From assembly GCF_040530035.1 (NCBI RefSeq), contig NZ_JBEWCD010000002.1, forward strand, positions 930,001-994,000: a stretch of DNA of 64,000 bases. Direction: 5' to 3'. Position 1 is the first letter of the stretch; each line of letters starts with the position of its first letter. This DNA is from Roseibium sp. HPY-6 (GTDB taxonomy: Bacteria; Pseudomonadota; Alphaproteobacteria; Rhizobiales; Stappiaceae). Of this stretch, positions 17,462 to 25,480 are shown piece by piece. Under the pieces are notes generated by a model. That model was not told where the DNA came from. It made no database searches and was given only the letters and a program-made list of their open reading frames with translations. The position numbers were made by a program, and so were the translations under genes.

Positions 17462-17944
17462 GCTTTCCTCCCACATTTGTCTGCGGGGATTGGTCGGTCT
17501 ACCCGTAACTGACGAGTTCAACCTTGTCCTCTACGCAGACGCGCCCGGCATTGTGTCGCCGAAGCCGGTTTCCTCCGTATTTTGGATTGTTACCTCCGCA
17601 TAAGTCCTGACGGCATCTAAACGCACTAAGCAGGAAAACGCTTATTATTAGCGTGAAAACGCTGTCTTTTGCGTTTTTATCAGCGTATTCCTGCATCGTC
17701 AAGCAAGATGGCGGTGTGCGACGGCTTGCTTTGAGCTGAAAACAACAACCCTGAAGCCGCAACAAATGCCCATTTCTCGTATTTCGTGCCAATTCGACGT
17801 GCGCACGGACAGTTCGCCGGTGCGCACCACCGGGGCGATCAAAAGCTGAAGGAATTGACTGCATGAGTGCGATCAGCCAGGTCGGGGCGTCATGGAACCG
17901 ACGTCAAGAACCGCGCCTGAATTGCCGCTGGATCTGCCTGTGTC
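17462..17944. other. Regulatory gap between binding-protein and DeoR genes
   Basis: About 480 bases hold no supported gene; a 121-codon frame on the minus strand has no family resemblance. The stretch must contain the promoter of the leftward binding-protein unit. Its AT-rich middle (about 17635-17695) carries the inverted repeats listed separately. Confidence 0.5.
17638..17663. promoter_or_regulatory. Alternating ACGCT/AGCGT inverted repeats, likely DeoR operator
   Basis: ACGCT (17638-17642), AGCGT (17650-17654) and ACGCT (17659-17663) form two nested dyads with spacers of 7 and 4 bases. The 8-mer TATTAGCG (17646-17653) recurs inverted at 18883-18890 in front of the DeoR gene. The site lies about 180-200 bases upstream of the binding-protein start. 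The link to the DeoR protein is inferred from position and repetition only. Confidence 0.55.
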
Positions 17945-18769
17945 TCAATCGGCGATGATGACTTCGACTTCCGAGTCGTTAAGTGCCGCCATTAGATCCG
18001 GTGGTGGTGTGGCGTTCGTAACCAGAACGTGGATGCGGGAGAGGGTGGATATATGGGCCAGCACAGTGGTGCCGAACTTGGCGGCGTCGGCAAGAACCAC
18101 AACCCGTCTTGCGGATTCCATCATTGCCGTGATCATAGTGGATTCCTCAAGCAATGTTGTTGAAACGCCTGATGCGGAGATGCCGCCGACCCCTATTATT
18201 GCTGTATCTGCACAAAGCGGGCCTGAATTGGCGAAGCCTATTGCGCCTATCGTAACCTGCAACTCCTGGCGGACATGGCCGCCTAGCAAATAGATGCCGC
18301 GTGTTGTATTGGGCGGTACCGCGGCCGGGACGCCCAGATTATTGGTAACGATTGTCAGGTTACGCAGGGCTCCCAGTTCTCCGACAAAGGCGCGTGTCGT
18401 TGAGCCACCGTTGATGATCAGCGTCTCTCCATCAACTATCAGCGCGCTTGCGGCTTTCGCGATGCGTGCTTTTTCCGCCGTTCGAGCGTTGACCCGGATC
18501 GCGACCGGCGTATCGCGATCGATGAAACCGTCAACCGGAACCGCACCTCCGTGGGTGCGCATGAGAAGGCTGCGATCAGAAAGGTAGTCAAGGTCACGGC
18601 GGATCGTATCGGTTGAGACGGCAAACTCCTGCGCGATCTCGGTAACGGTGATCGACCCGCGTGTTTTTGCGACTTTAAGCAGTTCGCTTCTCCTGCGCGC
18701 AGGAAGTGAATAGTCGCTCTCCGACCGCTCGTTTTGCGGCGATATGCCGTTATTGTCACTTGTAGTCAT
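17945..18769 (-). CDS. DeoR/GlpR family transcriptional repressor
   Basis: Regulator of 274 residues from the ATG at 18769; an upstream extension of 46 codons crosses the promoter and looks non-coding. The N-terminal winged helix is LPARRRSELLKVAKTRGSITVTEIAQEFAVSTDTIRRDLDYLSDRSLLMRTHGGAV, the exact DeoR-family pattern. The sugar-phosphate-sensing domain follows, with 'LIINGGSTTRAFVGELGALRNLTIVTNN' and 'DAAKFG'. Such proteins release DNA when they bind a phosphorylated sugar intermediate, which here would be the product of the kinase encoded at 19076. It probably controls both the leftward importer and the rightward kinase/aldolase pair. Confidence 0.92.
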   Translation of the reverse strand: MTTSDNNGISPQNERSESDYSLPARRRSELLKVAKTRGSITVTEIAQEFAVSTDTIRRDLDYLSDRSLLMRTHGGAVPVDGFIDRDTPVAIRVNARTAEKARIAKAASALIVDGETLIINGGSTTRAFVGELGALRNLTIVTNNLGVPAAVPPNTTRGIYLLGGHVRQELQVTIGAIGFANSGPLCADTAIIGVGGISASGVSTTLLEESTMITAMMESARRVVVLADAAKFGTTVLAHISTLSRIHVLVTNATPPPDLMAALNDSEVEVIIAD

Positions 18770-18870
18770 TCCGGGTCCATTAAACAGCGAGTGTATTTGC
18801 GGCACAATATAGCATTTTATCGCTCTCGCCAGCTTGACCACGCTGTTTCTCACGTTTAGATATAAAAAAG

Positions 18871-18890
18871 AACGCTCATAATCGCTAATA
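18871..18890. promoter_or_regulatory. Second copy of the AGCG-type element, between DeoR and kinase genes
   Basis: AACGCTCATAATCGCTAATA at 18871-18890 resembles the element at 17637-17650 and contains its 8-mer in inverted orientation. It sits in the 306-base gap (18770-19075) between the divergent DeoR and kinase genes, about 100-120 bases before the DeoR start. The surrounding 18850-18915 is strongly AT-rich and could hold both promoters. I see nothing else in the gap. Confidence 0.5.
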
Positions 18891-19075
18891 ATTGCAAAAA
18901 AAAGCAACTATTATGATTCATGGACCCGCCAATCCGAAGAAAAGTACAGTACGGCGTGATTATTCCGGTGATCGTGCTCCTTTGACCGCTACGCGCACAG
19001 ATCCCGTTTTAATCACCTCATTTCCAATCAAGATTTGTCCCGATCGAATTGCAGCCGAAAGGGCGCCCTGAGCCC

Positions 19076-20353
19076 ATGACCCAAGCAATTTCATGGCCTG
19101 AAGAATATGCGGCACTCATCGAGCGTCTGCCTCGAATAATCGATCGCTCACGACTGGTTGTCGGAGGGTTCAGCACCTGCGTTGATATCTATCTGTCACT
19201 GCATGAGGTCTTTGGCCCCTTGAAAGCCCACCTGCATGAAGCTGCCGAGTGCGCGTCATTGCTCAGGGAACTCAAACATCGCGCGGTGAACGGGGTGGGC
19301 GGAGAACTTTTCTTCGATTGGCCGGACGGAGCAACCTGGATCGATCGCCACGTTGCGGGAAAAAATGCGATCGGCGGCACCGCCGCGCAAGCTTCCTATA
19401 TGCTGGCGCAACTTGGCGCACAATCACTGACAGCCCTGGAAGATCGGAGTGCAGGCCAGCTTGCTGTTTTGCATCCGGACTCTCTTGTCGCAACCAAGAG
19501 CGGGATGGTGCCGGTTTCGACGCTCGCACCTGAAACGGATGGAAGGGCACCGCATTATATTTTCGAGTTTACCGCGGGTGAGCGGCTAGACGGCGAAAAC
19601 ATACCGCGCTCGTCCCGTATCATTGTCTGCTTTGAGCACAGCCCCCTGCAGCATGATCCTGAATTTGTTCGAGTATCTCTTGAACATGCACCCCAGGCCG
19701 GTGCCGGCATATTATGTGGGTTCAACGAGGTTCATCCCGAACAGATGGATGAAGAACTCGATTATGCAGCTGAGACAGGTGAAGCTTGGCACCGTGCGGG
19801 CCTGCCGCTGCTTCATTTGGAACTGGCCGATTTTCCCAATGCGCAGATGCGGGATGCCACGATCGACCGGATCCTGCCGGTAGCCAACTCGCTTTCCATG
19901 AGCCTGTCGGAGTTGAAGGAGCTCACCGGCGAAGTCACGTCCCCTGTAGATGCCGCCTTGAAGCTTGCTCAAACACACGCGCTGGAGCGGATCTGTGTTC
20001 ATGCCGATACCTGGGCATTCACTGTCACCCGCGACACTGCCAAACGGGAGTTGGACGCGATCATGACCGGCTGCCTACTTGCGTCCGCCAGGGCGGCAGC
20101 AGGCTATTTCGCGGTGCCCCGGCAGATACCGGAACACGCAGAGTTTCGCATACCACCCTTGCCGGTCTTTTCCGAAAGCGACGGCTGGTCTGTCGTCTGC
20201 TGCGCGGCGCCGTACCTGGAAAAACCGGCGGCGACCATTGGTTTGGGCGACACATTTCTTGCAGGCACGTTGCTGGTGCTCGGAGGTTCATCCGCCTCCG
20301 GTCATGCGCCTGCTTTTGGCAACTCTCTCAAGGGGGGCGTTGCTTCGTTATGA
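19076..20353 (+). CDS. ADP-dependent phosphofructokinase/glucokinase family sugar kinase
   Basis: A ribokinase-fold protein of 425 residues from the ATG at 19076. The region 'GGTAAQASYMLAQLGAQSLTALEDRS' is a PfkB/ADP-kinase-type substrate segment, and the C-terminal GLGDTFLAGTLLVLGG carries the GxGD anion-hole and catalytic aspartate. The length and the middle region (CGFNEVHPEQMDEELDYAAETGEAWHRAGLPLLHLELADF) fit the ADP-dependent glucokinase/phosphofructokinase family better than ATP-dependent PfkB proteins, which are about 300 residues. That family is best known in archaea. It probably phosphorylates the sugar imported by the adjacent ABC system; nucleotide preference is inferred. Confidence 0.75.
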   Translation: MTQAISWPEEYAALIERLPRIIDRSRLVVGGFSTCVDIYLSLHEVFGPLKAHLHEAAECASLLRELKHRAVNGVGGELFFDWPDGATWIDRHVAGKNAIGGTAAQASYMLAQLGAQSLTALEDRSAGQLAVLHPDSLVATKSGMVPVSTLAPETDGRAPHYIFEFTAGERLDGENIPRSSRIIVCFEHSPLQHDPEFVRVSLEHAPQAGAGILCGFNEVHPEQMDEELDYAAETGEAWHRAGLPLLHLELADFPNAQMRDATIDRILPVANSLSMSLSELKELTGEVTSPVDAALKLAQTHALERICVHADTWAFTVTRDTAKRELDAIMTGCLLASARAAAGYFAVPRQIPEHAEFRIPPLPVFSESDGWSVVCCAAPYLEKPAATIGLGDTFLAGTLLVLGGSSASGHAPAFGNSLKGGVASL

Positions 20354-20420
20354 CGCTGCCAGACACCATCACCACCCCCGAATGGGGCATTCTCGAATAG
20401 CGACCTTGTTAGGAGCCTTC

Positions 20421-21425
20421 ATGTACCGCCTCGATACCAAACTCGCTAAAATCCGCGCCGGCCAATACGCCAAAGGTGATTTCATAATCGCCGATGCGAA
20501 GGACGGTGACATGTCCAACCCGATCCCCGCAACCGGCCCGATCTTGAATGAACAAGGCGAATTCGTCCGCTTTCGCACACGTGCTGAATTTCTCGAGGTC
20601 ATTGCCGAAATCGTGCGCGCGGACGAAGTGGATATAATGCTGACATCAGCCTCAAATCTTGAATTGCTGTCGGAAGCAGGCGTTTATGAAAACAGCGCCG
20701 TAAAGCCCGTTTTCCGCGCGAACGACACCAGCGATATTTGGGGAGCGCGCCCGAACGGCTACGGAAAACTCGGTCCCTCAAGGCCTTTCCGAACTGCGGT
20801 TTTGAAAGACATTGCCGCGGCAGGGCTTTCAGACCTTGGTCTTTATTCAATCACCTTCGTCAACGACATCGACGAAGACGCGCGTGGGCTTGAGGCATTC
20901 GCCGAGTTCCGGGAGGATGCTGCAGCAAACGGCATCAAGTATTTCCTGGAAGTGTTCAATCCGAACATTGAATGCGGCATTGCCCCGGAGTTCGTCGGGC
21001 GGTTTGTGAATGACAATCTGGCCCGTTGCCTGTCAGGCGTTTTGAAGGACAAGCGTCCGCAATTCCTCAAATATCCGTTCAACGGTCCCGCCGCACTGGA
21101 AGAACTTGTCTCATACGATCCACAGCTGGTGGTCGGCGTACTCGGTGGCGGCGCCGGAACTCACCGCGATACTTTCGAACTGCTCTATCAGGCTGAAAAA
21201 TATGGGGCTCGTGTTGCGCTTTTTGGCCGCAAAATCAACCTGGCGGAAAGCCAGACCGACATTGTTCATCACATGCGCCTTGTTGCGGACGGTCATTTAA
21301 CGCCTCTGGAGGCTGTCAGCGCCTATCATGCGACCCTGGAGAAAAAAGGCATTGCGTCCATCCGCTCTCTTGAAGATGACAGCACCATCACAGAGACGGT
21401 TCTGAAAGAGGCGGCGTCGGATTAG
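20421..21425 (+). CDS. Putative TIM-barrel aldolase-like protein, function unknown
   Basis: A protein of 334 residues with AGGAG (20411-20415) before the ATG at 20421; a much longer frame upstream overlaps the kinase gene and is not real. It reads like a beta/alpha barrel: regularly spaced strands (VDIMLTSASN, GLYSITFVNDI, KYFLEVFNP, QLVVGVLGGGAGTHRDTFELL) and a late ARVALFGRKINLAESQ segment. The overall impression is of DeoC/LacD-like class I aldolases, but I do not recognise a named family. Directly behind a sugar kinase, cleavage of a sugar phosphate is a fair guess. Isomerase or epimerase activity is an alternative. Confidence 0.65.
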   Translation: MYRLDTKLAKIRAGQYAKGDFIIADAKDGDMSNPIPATGPILNEQGEFVRFRTRAEFLEVIAEIVRADEVDIMLTSASNLELLSEAGVYENSAVKPVFRANDTSDIWGARPNGYGKLGPSRPFRTAVLKDIAAAGLSDLGLYSITFVNDIDEDARGLEAFAEFREDAAANGIKYFLEVFNPNIECGIAPEFVGRFVNDNLARCLSGVLKDKRPQFLKYPFNGPAALEELVSYDPQLVVGVLGGGAGTHRDTFELLYQAEKYGARVALFGRKINLAESQTDIVHHMRLVADGHLTPLEAVSAYHATLEKKGIASIRSLEDDSTITETVLKEAASD

Positions 21426-21730
21426 ATTTATTGGTCCGACTAACGATGATGGCGAACGTCATTGTGGCTTCTGGGTAATGTGTTCCCCTGATAACTCCTC
21501 GTTTTGAGGTTCGTCTGTTCCCATTTGAAGGATACAGACGATAAATCGATCCTGGTTCTCCAAAGAACAGATCAGTGGCGTTCTCGGGTTGAACGCTACC
21601 GGGCAACGTTTTGCGAAAGTGACCTGTTGCGGCCGTCTTTGTGCCGCAGCGCGGGGCATTTGCTTGAACTGCGTTTTGAGCGATACTCTCTCCAGACTCG
21701 ATCAAGGATATTAAATCGTCCCGGAAAGAC
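21426..21730. other. Gap before the hydrogenase cluster
   Basis: These 305 bases separate the aldolase-like gene from hupT. No supported gene, terminator hairpin or sigma-54 type promoter was found by eye. The promoter of hupT is expected here but I cannot place it. Confidence 0.4.
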
Positions 21731-23056
21731 ATGATGCACCGTTCCGAAGATGCAGACCCAGGATTTGAGTTTAGCGACAACGCCTGGACGAAAGTTCTGG
21801 AAGCGGTCGACCAGACCTACTCCGAACTTGTGGCCTATCAGGAACAACTTGAAGAGAAAAACAGTCAGCTCGAAGAATTGCGCCGGTTTTTGAGCTCGGT
21901 CATGAGTTCGGTCTCCGATGTGCTCGTCGTGATCGACCGAGGGCACATGATCGAGCAAACGGGCGGATCGTTCGACCGGTTGGTACACGGAACCTCAAAG
22001 ACCTGGTCCGGCAAGTCCTTCGATGATCTGGTTCATCCGGATTCGCTTCACATCTTCCGGGAAACAATCGAGCGCGCGATCTCGACGCATGAACGCGCGA
22101 TGGTCGAGATCGACATCGTGACGGCAGACGGCGCTTCGCCGCTGGAACTCAGCATCGCGCCGCGGTTGAATGAGCGCGGCAAGAGCGTCGGCGCGGTCAT
22201 TGTCGGGCGTCCACTGGGGGAGTTGCGTCGCGCCTACTCGGAACTTGAGTCAAGTCACGCAACGCTTAAGGAAACGCAGGCGCAACTCGTGCGCAATGAA
22301 AAAATGGCGGGCCTTGGCCGGCTTGTTGCAGGCGTTGCCCACGAATTGAACAATCCGATCAGCTTCGTCTATGCAAATACGCACGCACTGGAAAAGTCAG
22401 CAACCAAGCTGGAAACCTATTTCAATGCGGTGACGGAGGGTGCGCCGCGCGAAGACCTGATCGCGTTGCGCCAGGAACTCAGACTGGATCGGGCCGTCGC
22501 GAACCTCAGAACCGCGATCACGGGGGCCAAGGACGGCGCTGAACGGGTGCGGGACATCGTGGAGGATCTGCGCCGTTTGTCGGCAGATGGCGGCGGCGAT
22601 CTGGTGGATTTCGACCTGGTAACCACGACCCGCCTTGCAGTTGACTGGGTTGCGCGTGGCACCAAGACCCCCGTAAGCATAGTGTTCGAAGAAGGCGACG
22701 CTCCCGTGGCATATGGCAATCCCGGACACGTGCAACAGATCGTCATGAACCTCGTGCAGAATGCGATCGATGCTCTGTCCGAGACCGTTGATCCCGAGAT
22801 TACGCTCACACACCGGATTGAGGGCGACTGGGCTGTCCTTGCCGTCTGCGACAACGGCCCCGGGATACCCAAAGATATCCAGCCATCGGTTTTCGATCCA
22901 TTCTTTACAACAAAGCCGGTCGGCGAAGGCACAGGTCTCGGCCTGTCGATCTCGCACAAGATTGCACAAGAGCATGGCGGTGACCTTACGCTGTGCAGCT
23001 CCGGGGACCGTGGAAGCTGTTTTTGCCTCAAATTGCAGAGAAAGCCGAACTCATGA
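21731..23056 (+). CDS. hupT: Hydrogenase sensor histidine kinase HupT (HoxJ)
   Basis: Soluble sensor kinase of 441 residues with no membrane segment. Order: N-terminal coiled coil (about 30-55), PAS domain (about 55-160), a second coiled coil (165-190), then the dimerisation/phosphoacceptor region MAGLGRLVAGVAHELNNP with His204. The ATPase follows: N box QQIVMNLVQNAIDAL, G boxes DNGPGIP and GTGLGLSIS. HupT-type kinases do not sense H2 themselves; they bind the HupUV sensor and adjust phosphorylation of HupR. The stop overlaps the hupU start as ATGA, which couples kinase and sensor synthesis. Confidence 0.93.
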   Translation: MMHRSEDADPGFEFSDNAWTKVLEAVDQTYSELVAYQEQLEEKNSQLEELRRFLSSVMSSVSDVLVVIDRGHMIEQTGGSFDRLVHGTSKTWSGKSFDDLVHPDSLHIFRETIERAISTHERAMVEIDIVTADGASPLELSIAPRLNERGKSVGAVIVGRPLGELRRAYSELESSHATLKETQAQLVRNEKMAGLGRLVAGVAHELNNPISFVYANTHALEKSATKLETYFNAVTEGAPREDLIALRQELRLDRAVANLRTAITGAKDGAERVRDIVEDLRRLSADGGGDLVDFDLVTTTRLAVDWVARGTKTPVSIVFEEGDAPVAYGNPGHVQQIVMNLVQNAIDALSETVDPEITLTHRIEGDWAVLAVCDNGPGIPKDIQPSVFDPFFTTKPVGEGTGLGLSISHKIAQEHGGDLTLCSSGDRGSCFCLKLQRKPNS

Positions 23057-24045
23057 ATGTCCTTTGGCTTCAGTCAGCCGGTTGCGGTGGCTGCACCATG
23101 TCCCTTTTGTGCGCCGAAGCCCCAAATGTCTTCGATTTGCTGGAAGGGGCGGGGATCGAATTCCTGTGGCACCCGGCGCTGTCTGAAGAAACAGGCGCAG
23201 CCGTCCGCCGCCTTCTGGAACAGGTCGAAAGCAGCGAGGTTCCGCTGGACGTTCTATGCGTCGAAGGGTCCATCGTGACGGGCCCCAGGGGAACGGGCCG
23301 CTTTCACATGCTGTCCGGTACCGGCCGGTCGATGCTGGATTGGGTGCGAAACCTGGCACAAAAGGCGCAACACGTTGTCGCCGTTGGAACCTGTGCCGCA
23401 TATGGCGGCATCACGTCCGCCGGCGGCAATCCGGCCTCCGCGATCGGTGTGCAGTATGACGGGCATCATAACGGGGGGGCGCTGCCGGCGGATTTTCGGT
23501 CCCGCAGCGGGTTGCCTGTCATCAACGTGGCCGGATGCCCGACCCATCCCGACTGGGTCACCGAAACGCTGATGCTTTTGGCCTCCGGCTCTTTGAGTGC
23601 CGCTGATCTCGACACGCTTGCCCGGCCGAAATTCTACGCCGAACATCTGGTTCACCATGCCTGCCCGAAAAACGAGTTTTACGAATACAAGGCCAGCGCG
23701 ACCAGGCTTAGTGAAATGGGCTGCATGATGGAAAATCTTGGCTGCGTCGGTACACAAGCCGTCGGCGATTGCAATATCAGAGGCTGGAACGGCGAGGGAT
23801 CATGTACGCGGGCCGGATATCCTTGCATTAATTGCACGGCGCCTGAGTTTGAGGAACCAAATCACGCCTTCACCGAAACACCGAAATTCGCCGGAATTCC
23901 GGTCGGACTGCCTTCCGATATGCCAAAGGCGTGGTTCATGGCGCTGGCCTCCCTTTCAAAGGCGGCCACACCAGACAGGATTGCCCGTAATGCAGTTTCC
24001 GACCGGATAAAGGTCCCGCCGAAGCAAAAGGCAGGCAAGACATGA
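23053..24045 (+). CDS. hupU: Regulatory (H2-sensing) hydrogenase small subunit HupU (HoxB)
   Basis: Iron-sulfur small subunit of the H2 sensor, 330 residues. The ATG at 23053 is chosen because it overlaps the hupT stop and the protein then begins MNVLWLQSAGCGGCTMSLL, with the first cluster cysteines and no twin-arginine signal, so it stays cytoplasmic. The proximal-cluster region is the standard four-cysteine kind: SAGCGGC and GTCAAYGG, without the two extra cysteines seen in HupS. Later cysteines (HHACPKNEFYEYKAS, MGCMMENLGCVGTQAVGDC, CTRAGYPCINC) bind the other clusters. It forms the sensor with HupV, whose start overlaps its stop. Confidence 0.95.
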   Translation: MNVLWLQSAGCGGCTMSLLCAEAPNVFDLLEGAGIEFLWHPALSEETGAAVRRLLEQVESSEVPLDVLCVEGSIVTGPRGTGRFHMLSGTGRSMLDWVRNLAQKAQHVVAVGTCAAYGGITSAGGNPASAIGVQYDGHHNGGALPADFRSRSGLPVINVAGCPTHPDWVTETLMLLASGSLSAADLDTLARPKFYAEHLVHHACPKNEFYEYKASATRLSEMGCMMENLGCVGTQAVGDCNIRGWNGEGSCTRAGYPCINCTAPEFEEPNHAFTETPKFAGIPVGLPSDMPKAWFMALASLSKAATPDRIARNAVSDRIKVPPKQKAGKT

Positions 24046-25475
24046 GCGGTCGGAATTTGCTGGTTGGCCCCTTCAATAGGGTCGAGGGCGATTTGGAGAT
24101 CCGGCTGGAAGTTGTTGATAACAAGGTGGTCGCTGCTTACGCCAACTCCCCGCTCTATCGCGGGTTCGAGCCAATGATGTTGGGCAAGGTACCATCCGAC
24201 GCGTTGACGATCACGCCGCGCATATGCGGCATTTGTTCCATTAGCCAGTCCGCCGCTGCCGCCGCCGCGCTTGGAGACGCAGCAGGGTCTCAGCCGGCGC
24301 CGCAGGGAGCGCTTGTGGCAGCCCTGTTGCATGGCATTGAAAACCTCTGCGATCACCTGACACACTTCAACCTGTTCTTCGCGGCCGATTTTGCCCGGCC
24401 CGCCTACGCGGAAAGATCCTGGCATCCGCAAGCGCTCAAACGGTTTACCGCCATGCAGGGTTCGGCGGTCAGACAGGCGGTTGAAGCGCGTGCGCAGCTC
24501 TTGCACATTGTCGGCCTGCTGGGAGGCAAGTGGCCGCACACCCTGGCCATTCAACCCGGTGGCGTAACCCGTGCGCCGAGCGCGCGCGACCGTATTCGTA
24601 TCCTCAGCACCTTGACGGCATTCCGCCGCTATCTGGAGGCCGAGCTCTTTGGCGCACCGATCGAGGCTTTTGTCGAGTTGGCTGGTGCTGATGCGATCAG
24701 CACGTGGTCGACGGGCGATGCCGGTCTCTTTATGGAGATCGCGGCCGACCTGGAACTGGAAAAATTGGGCTTCGGTCCGGGCCGGTATCTGTCCTACGGA
24801 GCTTATCCGTTGCCGGAAGGCCGCACATTCGGCCCCGGTGTCTGGGAGAACGGCGAATTATCACCTGTCACAACGGAAGATATTCGGGAAGACCTGAGCC
24901 ACGCTTGGATGCTTGGCGATGAAAACCATCCATTTAAGGGTCAGACAATACCGGACGAAGACATGAAAGATCCGGCTTACAGCTGGTGTAAAGCGCCGCG
25001 ACTGGCGGGTAATGCGGTCGAAACGGGCGCTTTCGCGAGGCAGGTTGTTGATGGCCACCCGGCAGCTCTGGACCTTGCAGCCAACGGATCGAGCGTGCTT
25101 GCAAGGGTCGCCGGACGGTTGCTTGAGATCGCGCGAACGCAGCTCCTGTTGGAACAATGGGCGTCGGCAATCACACCCGAAGCGGTTTTCATGGAAAGTT
25201 CGAGCTTGCCGGAGCACGGCCAGGGCGAAGGCTTGGTTGAAGCTGCCCGGGGTGCTCTGGGACACTGGATCCAGATCGAAAACGGTCGCATTGCGGGCTA
25301 TCAGATTATTGCGCCGACGACCTGGAACTTCAGTCCGCGCGACAGGAGGGGCCAGCCCGGACCGGTGGAGGCCGCTCTCGAGGGCGCGGTCGTCGGAGAC
25401 GACGAGGAAACCCCGCTCTCGGTGCAGCACATCGTGCGCAGCTTTGATCCCTGCATGGTTTGCACGGTGCACTGA
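24042..25475 (+). CDS. hupV: Regulatory (H2-sensing) hydrogenase large subunit HupV (HoxC)
   Basis: NiFe-site subunit of the H2 sensor, 477 residues. The N-terminal nickel motif is RICGICSISQSAAAAAALG; the C-terminal motif DPCMVCTVH is immediately followed by the stop codon. Catalytic large subunits carry a peptide after this His that a protease removes; sensor-type subunits lack it, as seen here, so HupD processing is not needed. 'NRVEGDLEIRLEVVDNKV' is the conserved opening. Start overlaps hupU by ATGA; hypF begins 5 bases after the stop. Confidence 0.95.
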   Translation: MSGRNLLVGPFNRVEGDLEIRLEVVDNKVVAAYANSPLYRGFEPMMLGKVPSDALTITPRICGICSISQSAAAAAALGDAAGSQPAPQGALVAALLHGIENLCDHLTHFNLFFAADFARPAYAERSWHPQALKRFTAMQGSAVRQAVEARAQLLHIVGLLGGKWPHTLAIQPGGVTRAPSARDRIRILSTLTAFRRYLEAELFGAPIEAFVELAGADAISTWSTGDAGLFMEIAADLELEKLGFGPGRYLSYGAYPLPEGRTFGPGVWENGELSPVTTEDIREDLSHAWMLGDENHPFKGQTIPDEDMKDPAYSWCKAPRLAGNAVETGAFARQVVDGHPAALDLAANGSSVLARVAGRLLEIARTQLLLEQWASAITPEAVFMESSSLPEHGQGEGLVEAARGALGHWIQIENGRIAGYQIIAPTTWNFSPRDRRGQPGPVEAALEGAVVGDDEETPLSVQHIVRSFDPCMVCTVH

Positions 25476-25480
25476 CCGCG

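Noticed and set aside
17499..17864. 121-codon minus-strand frame before the sugar-binding protein
   Set aside because: Covers the AT-rich operator region, overlaps the 5-prime end of the binding-protein gene and has no family resemblance.
20079..20420. Long N-terminal extension of the barrel protein
   Set aside because: It overlaps the kinase gene in another frame; ATG 20421 has AGGAG and a natural protein start.
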